Source: Selaginella moellendorffii (Eukaryota; Streptophyta; Lycopodiopsida; Selaginellales; Selaginellaceae). From it: DNA of 64,000 nt. How positions within the stretch are numbered: position 1 is the first letter of the stretch; each line of letters begins with the position of its first letter. The notes under the pieces were generated by a model. It was given only the letters and a program-made list of their open reading frames with translations. It did not search any database and was not told where the DNA came from. Below, one piece after another: positions 23,487 to 34,384 of the stretch. The stretch is from NCBI RefSeq assembly GCF_000143415.4, contig NW_003314323.1:810499-874498 (forward strand), in the 5' to 3' direction. The translations under genes were made by a program, and so were the position numbers.

Positions 23487-26030
23487 CTAATGGTCCTTAA
23501 GATGTGGGAGGAAGTCATGCTTAGTAGACAATGGCCAGACGGTGCCACAAACAACCTCATAGCGCTCATCCCTAAAAAGGGAGGTGACATGTCCCTGCTC
23601 AAGAACTAGCACCCCATCAATGCTGAACACAATGTACAAGATTGTAGCCAAGGCACTAGCCTCCCAAATCAAGCCAATGCTCCTAGAGACCATTAAGGAG
23701 ACATAGAACAGGTTCATTGATGGTAGGTAGATCAAGGACAACCTCCTCATAGTCCTATTGGCACAGGAACACACCAAAGACATGGCAGGCCAAATCGTGA
23801 TCATACTACTAGACTTTGAAAAGGCCTATGACAGAGTAGACTAGGAAGTCCTTCAAGCCATAATGTGCAAGATAGGAATCCCACAGGCCTACATCAACTG
23901 GACAGCATCCCTATACCACTCAGCATCTAGCCGAGTCACCATTAAAGGCACTCTAGGCCAATCGTTCAAACTTCAAAGATCCGTGTGCCAAGGCTACCCC
24001 CTCGTCCCCTACCTCTTCCTATTTGTTGCAGATGCCCTGGCGTACTACCTCGCACAACCTGGTGGGCCGAAAGGGATGTCCCTCCTAGGATGCCAAAACT
24101 CATTACAAGACATGCTACCAGCAACCAATGAGGACCTTCTCTCCTCAACATTCACGAATGACACAGGGATCATAGTAGAGGGCTCACCAGCAAATCCTTG
24201 GCATCTCAAACTAGAGCTTGACTTGTTCAATAAGGCAGTGGAATCAAAAGTGAACTGGTCCAAATTGGTGGGGCTCTAGCTACCTCAGGACCAACCACCC
24301 ACATGGGAAATGGAACTAGGCTTCAAATGGATACACCTAGGTGAGACTACTTGATACCTCGGTTTCTAAATAGGATGCCATTATGATCCTGAATCTCAGA
24401 ACCACAAGGCAATCACAAAACTATGGGACTAACTCAAAGTTTTGGGCAAGCAGAAAACTGTCCTTCTCGGCATGCTGTGTGGTAGCCAACATCCTCCTTA
24501 AAGCAATCTGGTTTCTTGCGTCCTATTGGAACCTAGATCAAAGGACAATCCAAGAGATGAACCAACTAATCAGGACATTTGTGTGGAAAGGTTCCTCTTG
24601 TGTCTCATGAGGAGGTGCCAAAGTGGACTGGTGATCAGTCACATTGCCCAAACATGAAGGAGGACTAAACATAATTGATATAGAGGAACAATGCAAGGCC
24701 CTCCTTTTCAAGATCTTCATGAGGATGTTAATGCTAGGGAACCTTGGAGACTGCTACTATGACACCAGTTCCTCAAGGTCCTCCCAGATCACCAAGAACA
24801 CACATGATAGGACTGGGAACCAGACAAACAATGGATGTTCTCAGATGCCAAACTCAAAATGTCGGGTGCCAACATTTTCACGGGGAAACTTTTCAAAGTC
24901 TGGTACCAACTTAAGCCTAAATTACAGCATAAACAGCTGCAGACCAAGGAACAGTTGGACTATCAGCCAATGTTTCTCAGCAAATGGTTCTAGGTTGAGG
25001 GAAAAATGTTTGGTGAAACAAAAGATAGAGGCCTAGACCAAACCTCTAGGGACCTACATAAAGTGGGCCTACACATGTACATAGAAGCTAATACTATGAT
25101 CCAAGAGCACCAAACATCCAACAATTATGACCAGATCATCAAAACACAGGATGTGAAAATTCCAAACTACCTTCCACAAAGCCCACCAAACATGCCTTGA
25201 GACACTATAGATAACTGACACATCACCTCATCAATGCTATCATTTGTACACTCCCAAGCAAGACCTCTGACCTGATCTTTGAGGTGGGACACATAGGACA
25301 ACTCCTTCCCATCTTCACCCCTGAATATGAGGATCTCCTAGATATGACTACCACCCAGCCTATATGTGTCATCCAGATGGAGAAGAAAACAACATGCATA
25401 GGCCTAGCTATTCTAGAATGATAGTACGCCAGACTCTAACGATTCTGCCACCAAACTCTAGGGGAATTACAATGGGACCCAGCAAAGTAGGAATGGAAGG
25501 ACACATGCAAAGGGTTCTTTCAATATGAGACCAAGCTCGGCCGACGAATGTTTTGCCCCTTGGTTCTTTCCACTTTTATCCAAAAAGTAAGAGCCCAATA
25601 GATCTTCCCTTGGAACCACCCATAGTGTGTGAACCAGATTTAGAGAGGTTGTTGGTTTGCCAAAACTTGCTATTTCATGTGGCTAGCCCAACAAGAACGA
25701 CTCCCCTCTCTCGCGGCAAAACACCTTCCGAACACAACATGCAATGTCTGTGAACAAAAGAGACCAAGTGACATATACTATGGGAATGCTCGGCAACACA
25801 GGAAGTCTGGGAAGGAGTTATGGCAATCCTCAAGCAAACCTCACAAGGAGGCATGGCTGTCACCTACAAATCTACACTCTGGGCAGCTTCCTCCAAGGGA
25901 AGACCAAACGCCCAAACGCTTGGAAATGGAAACACAATAAACACCCCCACTTTGACCAACTCAACTAAACATGCACTCACCTCACACATCTCTATTAAGA
26001 ACTCTTTGATGTTTTCAAGGGATGGATAAC
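23487..26030 (+). pseudogene. LINE (non-LTR retrotransposon) relic: reverse transcriptase and zf-RVT
   Basis: Remains of the second reading frame of a LINE. In order, across several frames: NNLIALIPKKGG (about 23550-23580), LLDFEKAYDRVD ending in a stop (about 23810-23844), then a longer open piece 23863-24279 with GIPQAYINWTASLYH, QGYPLVPYLFLFVADAL and FTNDTGI. Reverse transcriptases have FADD at the last site, so FTND lacks an essential aspartate. The C-terminal finger region, with HILWECSATQEVW in another frame, lies at about 25690-25965. Numerous stops and frameshifts exclude activity. No poly(A) tail or target duplication was identified. Confidence 0.8.
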
Positions 26031-27577
26031 TACAAAATCGCAATCTGCAATAGCAAATGTCTGTGTGTGCTTAGGCTGTGGTGGTGCCAGTTGTTGCTGC
26101 AGATTGCAGTGTAGCTCAGCAAGTTATTGTAGCTCAGTTGGCTGCTGCGGCAAAGGTGGCTGCTCCTCAGCAGGCTGATGTAGCTCTGCTGGTTTCTGAG
26201 GTAGAAATGGTTGCTCCTCAGCAAGCTACTGTGGTGGAGATGGCTGCTCGATAGGCTGTGGCAGTGAAGGTTGGTGTTGCTCGATGGGCTGCAACGGTGG
26301 AGGCTGCTGCTGCTTTGCAAACTGCTGTGGCATGGCATGTTGCTGCTAAGGTTGGTGTTGCTCGGCGGGTTGCTCCTGCTGCATGGGTGGTTTGTGAAGA
26401 GCGATGTGCCCTTGCACAATGGATGGTGGAATTGTAACCGTCTAAGGATTTTTAAGAATATCCTGTGTCGGCTGAAAGGGATTGTCCACCGGAATTGTTG
26501 TCGTTGGAGATGGAGGTGGCGCCGGTTTGTGCAGTGGCAATGGTGGCAAATTCGGCTGCAATGAGCTCGGAGGCTGCAAGTTCTTTGTTGATGGTTGTGT
26601 AGGTGCCAAACTCTACTGCCATTTTATTTTGGAGCTGGAGGTTCTCGTTGGTTGTTGTCCTGTCAACACCTTGTGCTGGACTACTTGCACATCACTGTTG
26701 TCACTGTCAATCTATGGAATCCCAACATTTCTTCGGCCTTGTCCCCATGTCTTTCTTCGTGGAGTTGCTGCTGCCTTTCACTGGACCTTTTTCTTCTCGG
26801 TGTTCATCAAGTTGTCTTCAGCTTGGCACTTTGAACTTTCCGTGGCTCTGTGTTGTAGAGGCAGAGGTGGTGGATTATAGATCACCATGGCTTGACTCCT
26901 ATGCGTGATGATGGCTCGGACATATGGTAGCATCAGCATCCTCACACATCTCCCCGCATTGAGATTTATTGTCACCTTCTTAAGTTCCTTGTGAAACTTC
27001 GGGATCACATATCCTGCTAAATCTACTTTCTTCCCAGCTTGAAGATCCTTGCAAATGGAGGCCACGGATCTGCTCATTATCGTTGCAGTCTTCTGAAACT
27101 CTAGGTTGACAATAAGGAACTTGAAGATCTTGTAGAGCTTGTCTTTGATGTTGGAGAATTGCAAACTAAAAGTTGAGTTGTAGCTCCCAAGATCTTTCAT
27201 GATGTTGTGACTTAAAGCCCGTATGCGTGGAGCAGAGACTTGCTTGCCTTCGGCAGACTTTGGGAAGGAATTCTTTGTTCAACTTGCGATGGTTTTGTTT
27301 GATCTTGGGTGTGTTGGATAGGTCTGGAGCTCCTCTTTCCAGCAAGGTATGGCGCTCATCAAGCTGTGCAGTATTTGAAGAGATACAATGTTTCTTGGCT
27401 CGGTTTAAGGAACAGTTTCGGGTTTTCACTTTTTCGCTTTATTTCTCTTTGTCACTGGCATTTTGGGCAACTTTGAGCAACTTGAGCACTAGCCTACAGT
27501 CTTCTTGCTCCTGTCAACCTAGTTGCCTTGACCAGGCATTTGCAGTGTTTAGGGTATTTGATGCCGGCACAAACTAA
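26031..27577 (-). pseudogene. Degenerate minus-strand coding relic with Gln/Pro-rich tail
   Basis: The longest open piece (27200-26778, 140 residues) is Lys-rich and lacks a recognisable domain. Downstream on the minus strand (about 26420-26050) one frame reads as Gln/Pro/Leu-rich repeats (QQQPPPLQP, EEQPPLPQQP) broken by two stops, and upstream pieces to 27577 are broken too. It may be an accessory or gag-like frame of a retroelement. The family is not recognised. Confidence 0.35.
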
Positions 27578-27869
27578 ACATGCGATAAATTGGCACCCTT
27601 TTACCATACCTCAAGGCCCTAAGGTATAGAGTAAACTTTTTAACATCCAAAAGCAACTTAGGTATGACACAACACCTTCTCTGACCGAGTCCTCTTCATC
27701 CTCAATAGATTCTAGTGACTTAGATCTATGAGCTATGGCGCAGCCACCTTTAGCTTGACCTCAGCTCCATGTTTTGCAAAGAGGGAGTGATCTACCGACC
27801 TTCTCAAGTGTTGGAATAGTCTCTCGAGCATCGCATATCAGTCGTTTTGATTACTACTACACCACAAAC

Positions 27870-29660
27870 ATGATCATTGACGATGATCGTATGTGCCCTA
27901 ACTTCTTGTAGTCTCTCGAAGGCAAAGCAGCAACTTGGGCAGATTCTCTCTTCCCAGAGGACTAGACAGACTTCCAGACACTACTTGCTTCTTTCAAGGA
28001 ACGTTTCGTTGAAGAAAAACCCACAAATCGGCTACTTGTCGACCTCTTTTTGTTCCGGTAAGGTGCTCACAAGTTTTTTTCTGACTATATCACTCAGTTT
28101 CGAGCATACTGGAAGCAGTGTTAGGATCATAGAGTGGTCCAAGATGAGCAACAAGGGATCACGGCATTCACAGCAGGTCTACATGGGGACTTGCAACGGA
28201 AACTTCTTAAGAAGACATTCAAGTCTTGCCGCGAGGCATTTTCCTTTGCCACGAAGCTGGAAAGAGAGTTCCTTGTCGACCTGGGGATTTCTAGAGTTGA
28301 TTTTGACCAAGCCATCACCCCATCAGAGTCACCTTGTGTAGCTGTTCGCCTGCCCACAACAAAGGCCATCACTATTAAGCATACACCTCTGGCTATTGAG
28401 AACTTTGCCAACGAGATGTGGCAGTTGAAGGAGATCATTCTTTAGCAACAATCACACCATGACAAACTGCTCCAGAAGCTGGTGGAGTCCAGGAAAGAGG
28501 CCACTACATTTCGGGAATGCAGATTTAAGTCCCATTGGTGCACTCACTGCGAGACGAACATACACAACACGCAGCATTGCTTCAAGCTTCACCTAGAACT
28601 TCGGCCTCCATCTTCTCAATGTGTCCAACAACATCCTTTCGCTGATAATTCCACATCATCTCAGAGTCCAGAGACATATCAAGAGCAGTTGGAGCGACAA
28701 GCAATTGAGGCAGCCCCTTTGTCAAGCAAAGGCAAGGCACCAGCCCATTGGTCAACACAATTTTGGTAGCTGAGGAACTCTATAGACAACAGCAGCAAAC
28801 TGCAGCTAGTTGAGCCCAAGCGAAGAAGAAGGCAGCCGCTCAGTCTCCCATAGATCCCCCGATGTCGGTTGAGAGTGAATCTCTATTGGCACCAGATCCA
28901 GTGACACAAATCCCCTTGTAAGCTCCCCTTCAAGTCATTACTCTCTTCTCCTTTTGAGATCTCACCAACAGCTATTCTTGTTCTGGAGCTAGTTCTTCAA
29001 TAGCTGGTTGACACTCCCATCACCTTTTCACTCCAAGACATGTTATGTCTTGTCCCGAGATTTGGCCAGCATTTAGAGGAGTTTGCATGGTCAAGAACAC
29101 TAGAGAGCACTCTCAAGAGGACTCCTCAAGAGGTGCATATTGTCGACATGATAAAATATGGTGGAGATCCTAGTCCATTCTTCGTCTCAGTGTAGATTAG
29201 TACTTCCTCTTGTAGGGTGGATGCTTTGGTTGACTCCGGTTTTGGAAGTAACATTATCTCTCTCAAAGTGGCCCTTTCAGCACAACTACAGATCACTGAG
29301 AGCTCCTCCATTATGCTCAAGACCTTCGCCAACCACGCTATTCCTCCAACGGGCATTTGCTGTGGTGTCAAGGTCTCAGTGTAAGATGTTATTTCTGAGG
29401 TGGATTTCCTCGTGGTTGACTACCAATGTCTTGGAACGTCCTCTTTGAAGGACTCTATCATCCTTGGCTGCTCATGGCAAGTCACAGCCCATTGCACCAT
29501 TGACAGTACACAAGGCAAAACACTTGCTTATCATTTTACACACTATCATACACTAGGTATTACATCAATTGTTGAAACTATGACAATAATGTCAAGTCCA
29601 TTTTTAAAGAAGCATTTTGAATTGAATCAGGAAAAAGACAACGATGGTTGTAGTGAGTGA
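27870..29660 (+). pseudogene. Gag-protease relic of an LTR retrotransposon
   Basis: Pieces in shifting frames read as a retroelement gag: SLEGKAATWADSLFPED (about 27912) and a stretch with ITAFTAGLHGDLQRKLL (28134-28445), followed by a perfect CX2CX4HX4C zinc knuckle, CTHCETNIHNTQHC (28539-28580). Further on, VDALVDSGFGSNIISL (about 29216-29263) has the DSG of a retropepsin active site and continues to 29660 with CCGVKVSV and VDFLVVDYQCLG. No reverse transcriptase or integrase follows. Stops and frameshifts make it non-functional. It looks like the 5' half of a Ty3/gypsy-type element whose LTRs I could not find. Confidence 0.65.
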
Positions 29661-30030
29661 AACTTTGTAAGGTGCACCCACTAAACCCTAAACCCTAAAC
29701 CTAGGGTTAAATAGCTGAGTCTAAAAATGGATGACGTAGTGTGCGAACCACTAAATCCTAAACCCTAAACCTAGGGTTAAACAGTTGAGTCTGGAAAAGG
29801 ATGACGGTAGTTGTAGTGTGGAACACTTTGCAAGGTGCAGCCACTAAACCCTAAACCCTAAACCTAGATTATTTAGACAAAAATAGTTCGATAATTGTAG
29901 TGTGCGATACTTTGTAATGTGCACCTACTAAGCCCTAAACCCTAAACCTAGGCTGTTCAGACAGAGACAAATGATTCTGGAAAAAGATGACGATAATTGT
30001 AGTGTGTGACATTTTGTACTTGTCAATGAT
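29645..30030 (+). repeat. Degenerate tandem array containing plant telomere motifs
   Basis: About four to five units of roughly 70-100 bases. Each contains AAACCCTAAACCTAG (near 29690, 29760, 29850 and 29940) followed by GACGATAATTGTAGTGTG-like sequence and an ACTTTGTAAGGTGCACC-like stretch. The core is the plant telomere word CCCTAAA embedded in a longer unit, so this is an interstitial array and not a chromosome end. Confidence 0.75.
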
Positions 30031-30189
30031 TTTGAATACTCTCTACTTTAAATGTGATATGATAATAAGCTTTCAACAATGTGGTTTTTCTGTGAACCAA
30101 GGTACAACTACTCTAGACCTTCCCAACTAAAATCAAGTTCTCAGCAGAACCTACTTTCTTTTTAAAAAAAAAAATTAATTTTCAAATTT

Positions 30190-30590
30190 GTTGACGTGGT
30201 GAAGTAGCGACATGGATGGACTGATGACATGTCACTAACGTGGAAGGACTGATGATGTGTCACTGACATGGAAGGACCAATGACATGTCCCTGACATTGC
30301 AATGCCACCTTGCACAGAAACTTGGCAAATACTAGGTGTGCCACTTGTTAACATCTGAGTCCACCTTGACCACACTCCTTGGGATGAGGAACTCTACAAA
30401 ACCCACTTTTTTTCCTTGAAGCTTCCCACTTTTCAGACTTATTGATGTGTCAAGAGTCTGTCAGGTTGCTGATGTGACATGAAAAAGATGTGCTGATGTG
30501 TCTAAAGTCTGTCAGTTGACATGCTGATGTGGCACAGAAAACATTTGCTGACATGTCAGGAGTCTATCAGTTGACATGCATCCAACTCAA
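30190..30590 (+). repeat. Degenerate short tandem repeats
   Basis: Two neighbouring arrays. At about 30190-30300 the word TGATGACATGTCACTGACATGGAAGGAC recurs in variants of 30 bases or fewer. At about 30440-30585 a unit of about 50 bases containing GCTGATGTG and GTCTGTCAGTTGACATG recurs three times. Copies differ by several bases each. Confidence 0.55.
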
Positions 30591-30594
30591 AGTG

Positions 30595-30757
30595 GAACGA
30601 GGGACACATTACAGACCTTGCATCACATGAGAACAACACACTGCTCTTTGGAACAGGTGGAAGACATATTCCATATCCTCTACCAGTGTCCCCATTACCA
30701 GCATCTCATCAGTCTTCTTTGGCATGAGCAAGCCCAGAGCGTCCATGCTCAATGATT
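30595..30757 (+). pseudogene. LINE zf-RVT fragment
   Basis: One frame reads LEQVEDIFHILYQCPHYQHL (about 30650-30710), the HxxxxCP pattern of the zinc finger after plant LINE reverse transcriptases. A short isolated piece, unrelated at base level to the relic ending at 26030. Confidence 0.5.
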
Positions 30758-30829
30758 GTTAACACGTGCCACGTCCGTACGGCACGTCTCTCTCTCCTCG
30801 AGCACCTCGAGCCCTGTGATCCTCTCCAT

Positions 30830-31870
30830 CAGCTGCCAGTTACTTGCTTCTCCAGGCTTGCCTTTGCGCTTCCAAACTCTGCCATCCTCTTCTTGACGTG
30901 CTCCTGGCCGAGAGCTCCACCTCGTGCAGCAGATTCGACTCCGTCAGCCATTATCCCCTGGGGCTCCTGTCCGAACACTTCCCTCATTCCACCAGATGAC
31001 AGAGAACGTCTAGCATAGTCTGCCTTATAGTCTCCGCAGCCATCTGAAACTCCGGTCACAAGCAGCTTCAGCTATATTGTCTTCTTGCCATCTTGCAGCC
31101 ATCTGGCACTGGTTTACGTCGTTCCTCACTACTATCATGGACAGCCTTACCGGATCCAACTTCTGGATTTGACTCTTGAGAGTTGGCTTTTCCGATGCTA
31201 GAGTCCGAGCACTGGCCTCCAGTTGACCAATCCTTGCAGCCAACTTCTCGAGCTAGGAACCAGCTTCATTTCTCGTTTCTTCGACGTGCTTAGAACAGTT
31301 TGCTCATGTTCTCTTCTCAGGTAAACCCAGGGTCTAGTCGTGTTAGAGTTCGCTCCAGCCCGGCCGATCATCTTCTCGCCATCATGGTTCCGACAAAACA
31401 AACACTCATCGTTCACTCCAGCTCTCTACAACAAACACGTTATTAGCTAACGGCCATCTGGAATCTGGAAGGTATATCAAACTTACCTGTCTCCTCTTGA
31501 ATTCGGCAACAAAATCTCTCCCCGCACGATCATATAGTCCTTTTGCCTCCTTCGCGAAGACCACCTCGCCGGACTGAAGCTTCTTCCACGGTTTCCTCTC
31601 ACTCGGGATCCTATCCAGCATTTTCTGGAGCCTCATCATCTTCCGCGCTCGCTTGATCCTCTCTCAGTCGCTGGATTTGCCGTTGAGCCCCTCGTAAAGC
31701 TGCTCGGTGAGTCTGATCAGAATCCGGAGCGCGCTAACACTCCAAGACTTTTCCTCGTACTTCTCCTCTTCTGTTTCCTCGCGCTTTTCCTCTTCCAAGC
31801 TGCGGATCTTCTTCTCGGTTTTTCCCCTGTGGTTTAGCGACCGGTTTGCCTTGTGGAAAGCTTCGAGATA
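30830..31870 (-). pseudogene. Coiled-coil protein gene, probably broken
   Basis: On the minus strand a frame rich in Lys, Arg and Glu (SLEEEKREETEEEKYEEK, about 31800-31745) continues through one TGA at about 31666-31664 into RKPWKKLQSGEVVFAKEAKG. It then reaches a good splice donor (CAG/GTAAGT at 31487/31486) and acceptor at 31426, a 61-base intron. The next exon starts RAGVNDECLFCRNHDGEKMIG. Further down, a different frame reads as a coiled coil (ARIGQLEASARTLASEKPTL, about 31238-31180). The stop and frame change suggest decay, but an unrecognised exon structure is possible. Function unknown. Confidence 0.4.
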
Positions 31871-31919
31871 CGTGAACTCAACATATCCCCCTCGGCCATC
31901 GCTAAGATGGGTTTCACTG

Positions 31920-32191
31920 CGATTTGGGAGAAGATCCACCACACCTCCGCAACATCCACAATCTGGGCATACACATCGATGATCGGGATTGTGGGCATTT
32001 GCGCAAGGCAAAGATCCTCCTCTCCATGGCGAGTGAGAGCAACGCAGTGTCCTGGAACACCATCCTCACGAGCTACATCCAATTCGGCCATCTTGGCTCC
32101 GATCGCGATCTTCCGCGCCATGCCGGATCCAAATCTAGTCTCCTGGACAGTAGTGATCACTGGCATCGCCCACAATCCCGAGTTGCATTGA
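31920..32191 (+). pseudogene. PPR-protein fragment
   Basis: Two pentatricopeptide-like stretches lie in adjacent frames: SESNAVSWNTILTSYIQFGHLG (about 32030-32095) and AIFRAMPDPNLVSWTVVITG (about 32108-32168). They match the P-x-x-N-x-V-S-W-x-x-(M/I)-(I/L) spacing of PLS-type PPR repeats, organelle RNA-binding proteins that are very numerous in lycophytes. The frame breaks between them, with no start or continuation. Confidence 0.6.
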
Positions 32192-32703
32192 TCGGCATTG
32201 GATTTTCTCCGCAAGCCCTAGTAAGAGGGCTGGAACTCCAGCAAGATCTGCTACAGAACACATGCATGTGACACGCGTAGCTGCGCCTTCCTCTCCTGCC
32301 CCACGCGGCTTGGCCGCTTCCCATTGGCCGGGAGCAAACATCAGCGCAATTATTCGCTAACACGTGGTTAAAGAAATAACCCTTTTACAGTTACCCCCCA
32401 TCGGACGGCTGCGATTAGTTGGATCCGGCGGCCCAGAAAGTTCGGCAACTCCTCCTTATTGTGATAGATGATTGTGGACCATGCTCATGGGCTCTAGAAA
32501 GTCCAACAACAATCCTTCAAAACTCTTTTCATGCCCTTCATTGACGTTTTGACTTAGACAATAGAAGGATCGGCCTTGAGGGCCAGCAGAGTCTAGTCCC
32601 CATGTAACAAAACCGATACTTTCTCTTTCTGCTCAAGAAGCCATAACGCAGGAGCCAAGATCTTTCTAAGCCTGTTCAAGACTAGCCGAGGTATTTCCTT
32701 AAA

Positions 32704-32925
32704 ATGCATTTGAGCGAATCATCTTCCAGTTCTCGCGGCCCCAACTCCAGCGACGATGACAATCGCACCATGAGCAGCGGTAACATCCACTTCTTTACTC
32801 GCTCCTCTCGTGAAGCCAGATGGCGTCGACGGGATTGACACCAGATTGCCCAGCAGCTCCACGAGCTCCGGGACGACGATGGCACACAACCTGGAAAGGG
32901 ATTGATTCTCCTGCTCCCGAAAATC
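32704..32925 (+). pseudogene. Truncated copy of the neighbouring B3 gene (5' part)
   Basis: Aligns with the first third of the B3 gene at 34385. It reads ATG, then SESSSSSRGPNSSDDDNRT and SSGNIHFFTRS, against SESSSSSQRPRGAASSDDDDDDRT and SSGAIDFFARS there, and ends at a TGA about 40 codons in. Base similarity continues through CAGCAGCTCCACGAGCTCCG and CCTGGAAAGGGATTG without the B3 domain. Upstream similarity (AGCCATAACGCAGG at about 32640 and 34160) shows that promoter-side sequence was duplicated too. Confidence 0.8.
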
Positions 32926-33728
32926 AATCAGCGCTTCTGGCGTGGGTCTTGCAAGACGCCAGCTCTGGGCGCTGCGTCTCGCAAAAACCACGTCAGCACG
33001 ATCTTTGCGATGAATGACTTGAATTGCAAAGCTCACGTATGGTTCGGTCGGGAATCCGGCACGACCCCACTGCACCCCATACACTTTGCTCACTTGCTTG
33101 CCTTCTTGATTCAGCGCAGCAGCGAAGGGCCAACTACATTCACTATTCTTGCCTAAAGAACCATCTCTTGGCTCCAAAACTCTTTTCTTTTCCCCAGCCC
33201 GACTAACCATTCCAAGTGATGAAGTCCTCCTTAGTGGCAGAAACAATAGCAGATCGGCAACAAATCTTTCTTGCTAGAATCTGATCCACTCTTAGAAGAT
33301 CTCCTGCCCATCTAAAAACAAGAAAACCAGCTAAAATCAACGATCACAAACTCTACCAAATATCACCACTAAGCCTTCATCACCCAAGTCAATGCGTGTC
33401 AAAATCTCTATTGGAAAACAAAAACAATTTCACAGCTGCATCGCTACATACTCTTAACAAAAAATTCAAATCTTCCATGTTTCAGCTCAAAACTAACCAT
33501 GTGGTGCTCTTTCATTCCAACACACCAGTTGGTTGGTGCAAACTTGTTTGTCTAGAAATTGCATTCTTGCATGCGGCATTGGTTGGAGTTTATTCGTCCA
33601 AAACAAAATGAAAATTGCAAGTTACCTTCTCCTCTCTAGAGCTCATTCAGACTCTTTGGAGTGTGTCCTTGAGCCAAGTAAAAACGAAAGAACAAGAAAG
33701 CAAGTCACACAGACACACACACAGAGAC

Positions 33729-33732
<4 letters not shown>

Positions 33733-33776
<44 letters not shown>
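33733..33776. repeat. (AG)n microsatellite
   Basis: About 22 uninterrupted AG units. Confidence 0.97.
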
Positions 33777-33778
<2 letters not shown>

Positions 33779-33913
33779 CTTAGAACCACCACATTCACCA
33801 AAGCTAGACATCAAAACACAGTATAATGCTCCATGGTGATCGATCCTTGCTGAAATCCTCACGAACAAGAGCAATCTAGGCTTGAAAGAAGGTTCAATTG
33901 TTCCTCGCCACCC

Positions 33914-34210
33914 TCAACACCTCACAACGGTCGTGACGTGATGGTCTTGAGGAGTGCTGTAAACATACTCACCTGTGGTATGGTACGTCCCTAGACTTTG
34001 CAAGGCCCGCAAACTCGACAAATATTTGGTCGTCACGTAGGCATGCCATTCATATTCACACAGCCTACATTCCACACGCTCTTCAGAGGTTTTCCCGTGG
34101 ACAACACCAGAAGCAAGCCAAGACCTGTGACTCTCGACGCTCGTCACCAGCTCATGCAGCCATAACGCAGGCCTCCCGATAAACCGGTTCAAGAAAAAGG
34201 TGGCTAGCAA
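33914..34210 (-). CDS. Possible small or partial coding region, unrecognised
   Basis: An open frame of 98 residues (from ATG 34210) with balanced, protein-like composition, including LNRFIGRPALWLHELV and VECRLCEYEWHAYVTTKYL. It ends at a stop at 33914, with a possible splice donor near 33975. It lies just upstream of the B3 gene on the other strand, and its start overlaps the block duplicated at about 32640. No family recognised; it may be chance. Confidence 0.25.
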   Translation of the reverse strand: MLATFFLNRFIGRPALWLHELVTSVESHRSWLASGVVHGKTSEERVECRLCEYEWHAYVTTKYLSSLRALQSLGTYHTTGEYVYSTPQDHHVTTVVRC

Positions 34211-34384
34211 AGTATCAAGCTACATCAGACTTAAGATACTTTCTAAAAATATCTGCCCAAATAGCTTTGACCCGGGCATATTCATCAGGAATGCCCCGCC
34301 ATACATGGCTTTTTGCAGTGGCTTTTTCTTAAAGAGCAAAAATACATTTCTTCATTCCATTTAGTCATTTCGCTGCCCGGAGGT

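Noticed and set aside
29645..30030. Chromosome end
   Set aside because: The telomere words are single or double copies inside longer units, and ordinary sequence continues on both sides.
32719..33246. Minus-strand open frame of 175 residues
   Set aside because: Its last third is antisense to the truncated B3 copy, composition is uneven and no domain is recognisable; the part 33000-33200 could be real but is not supportable.
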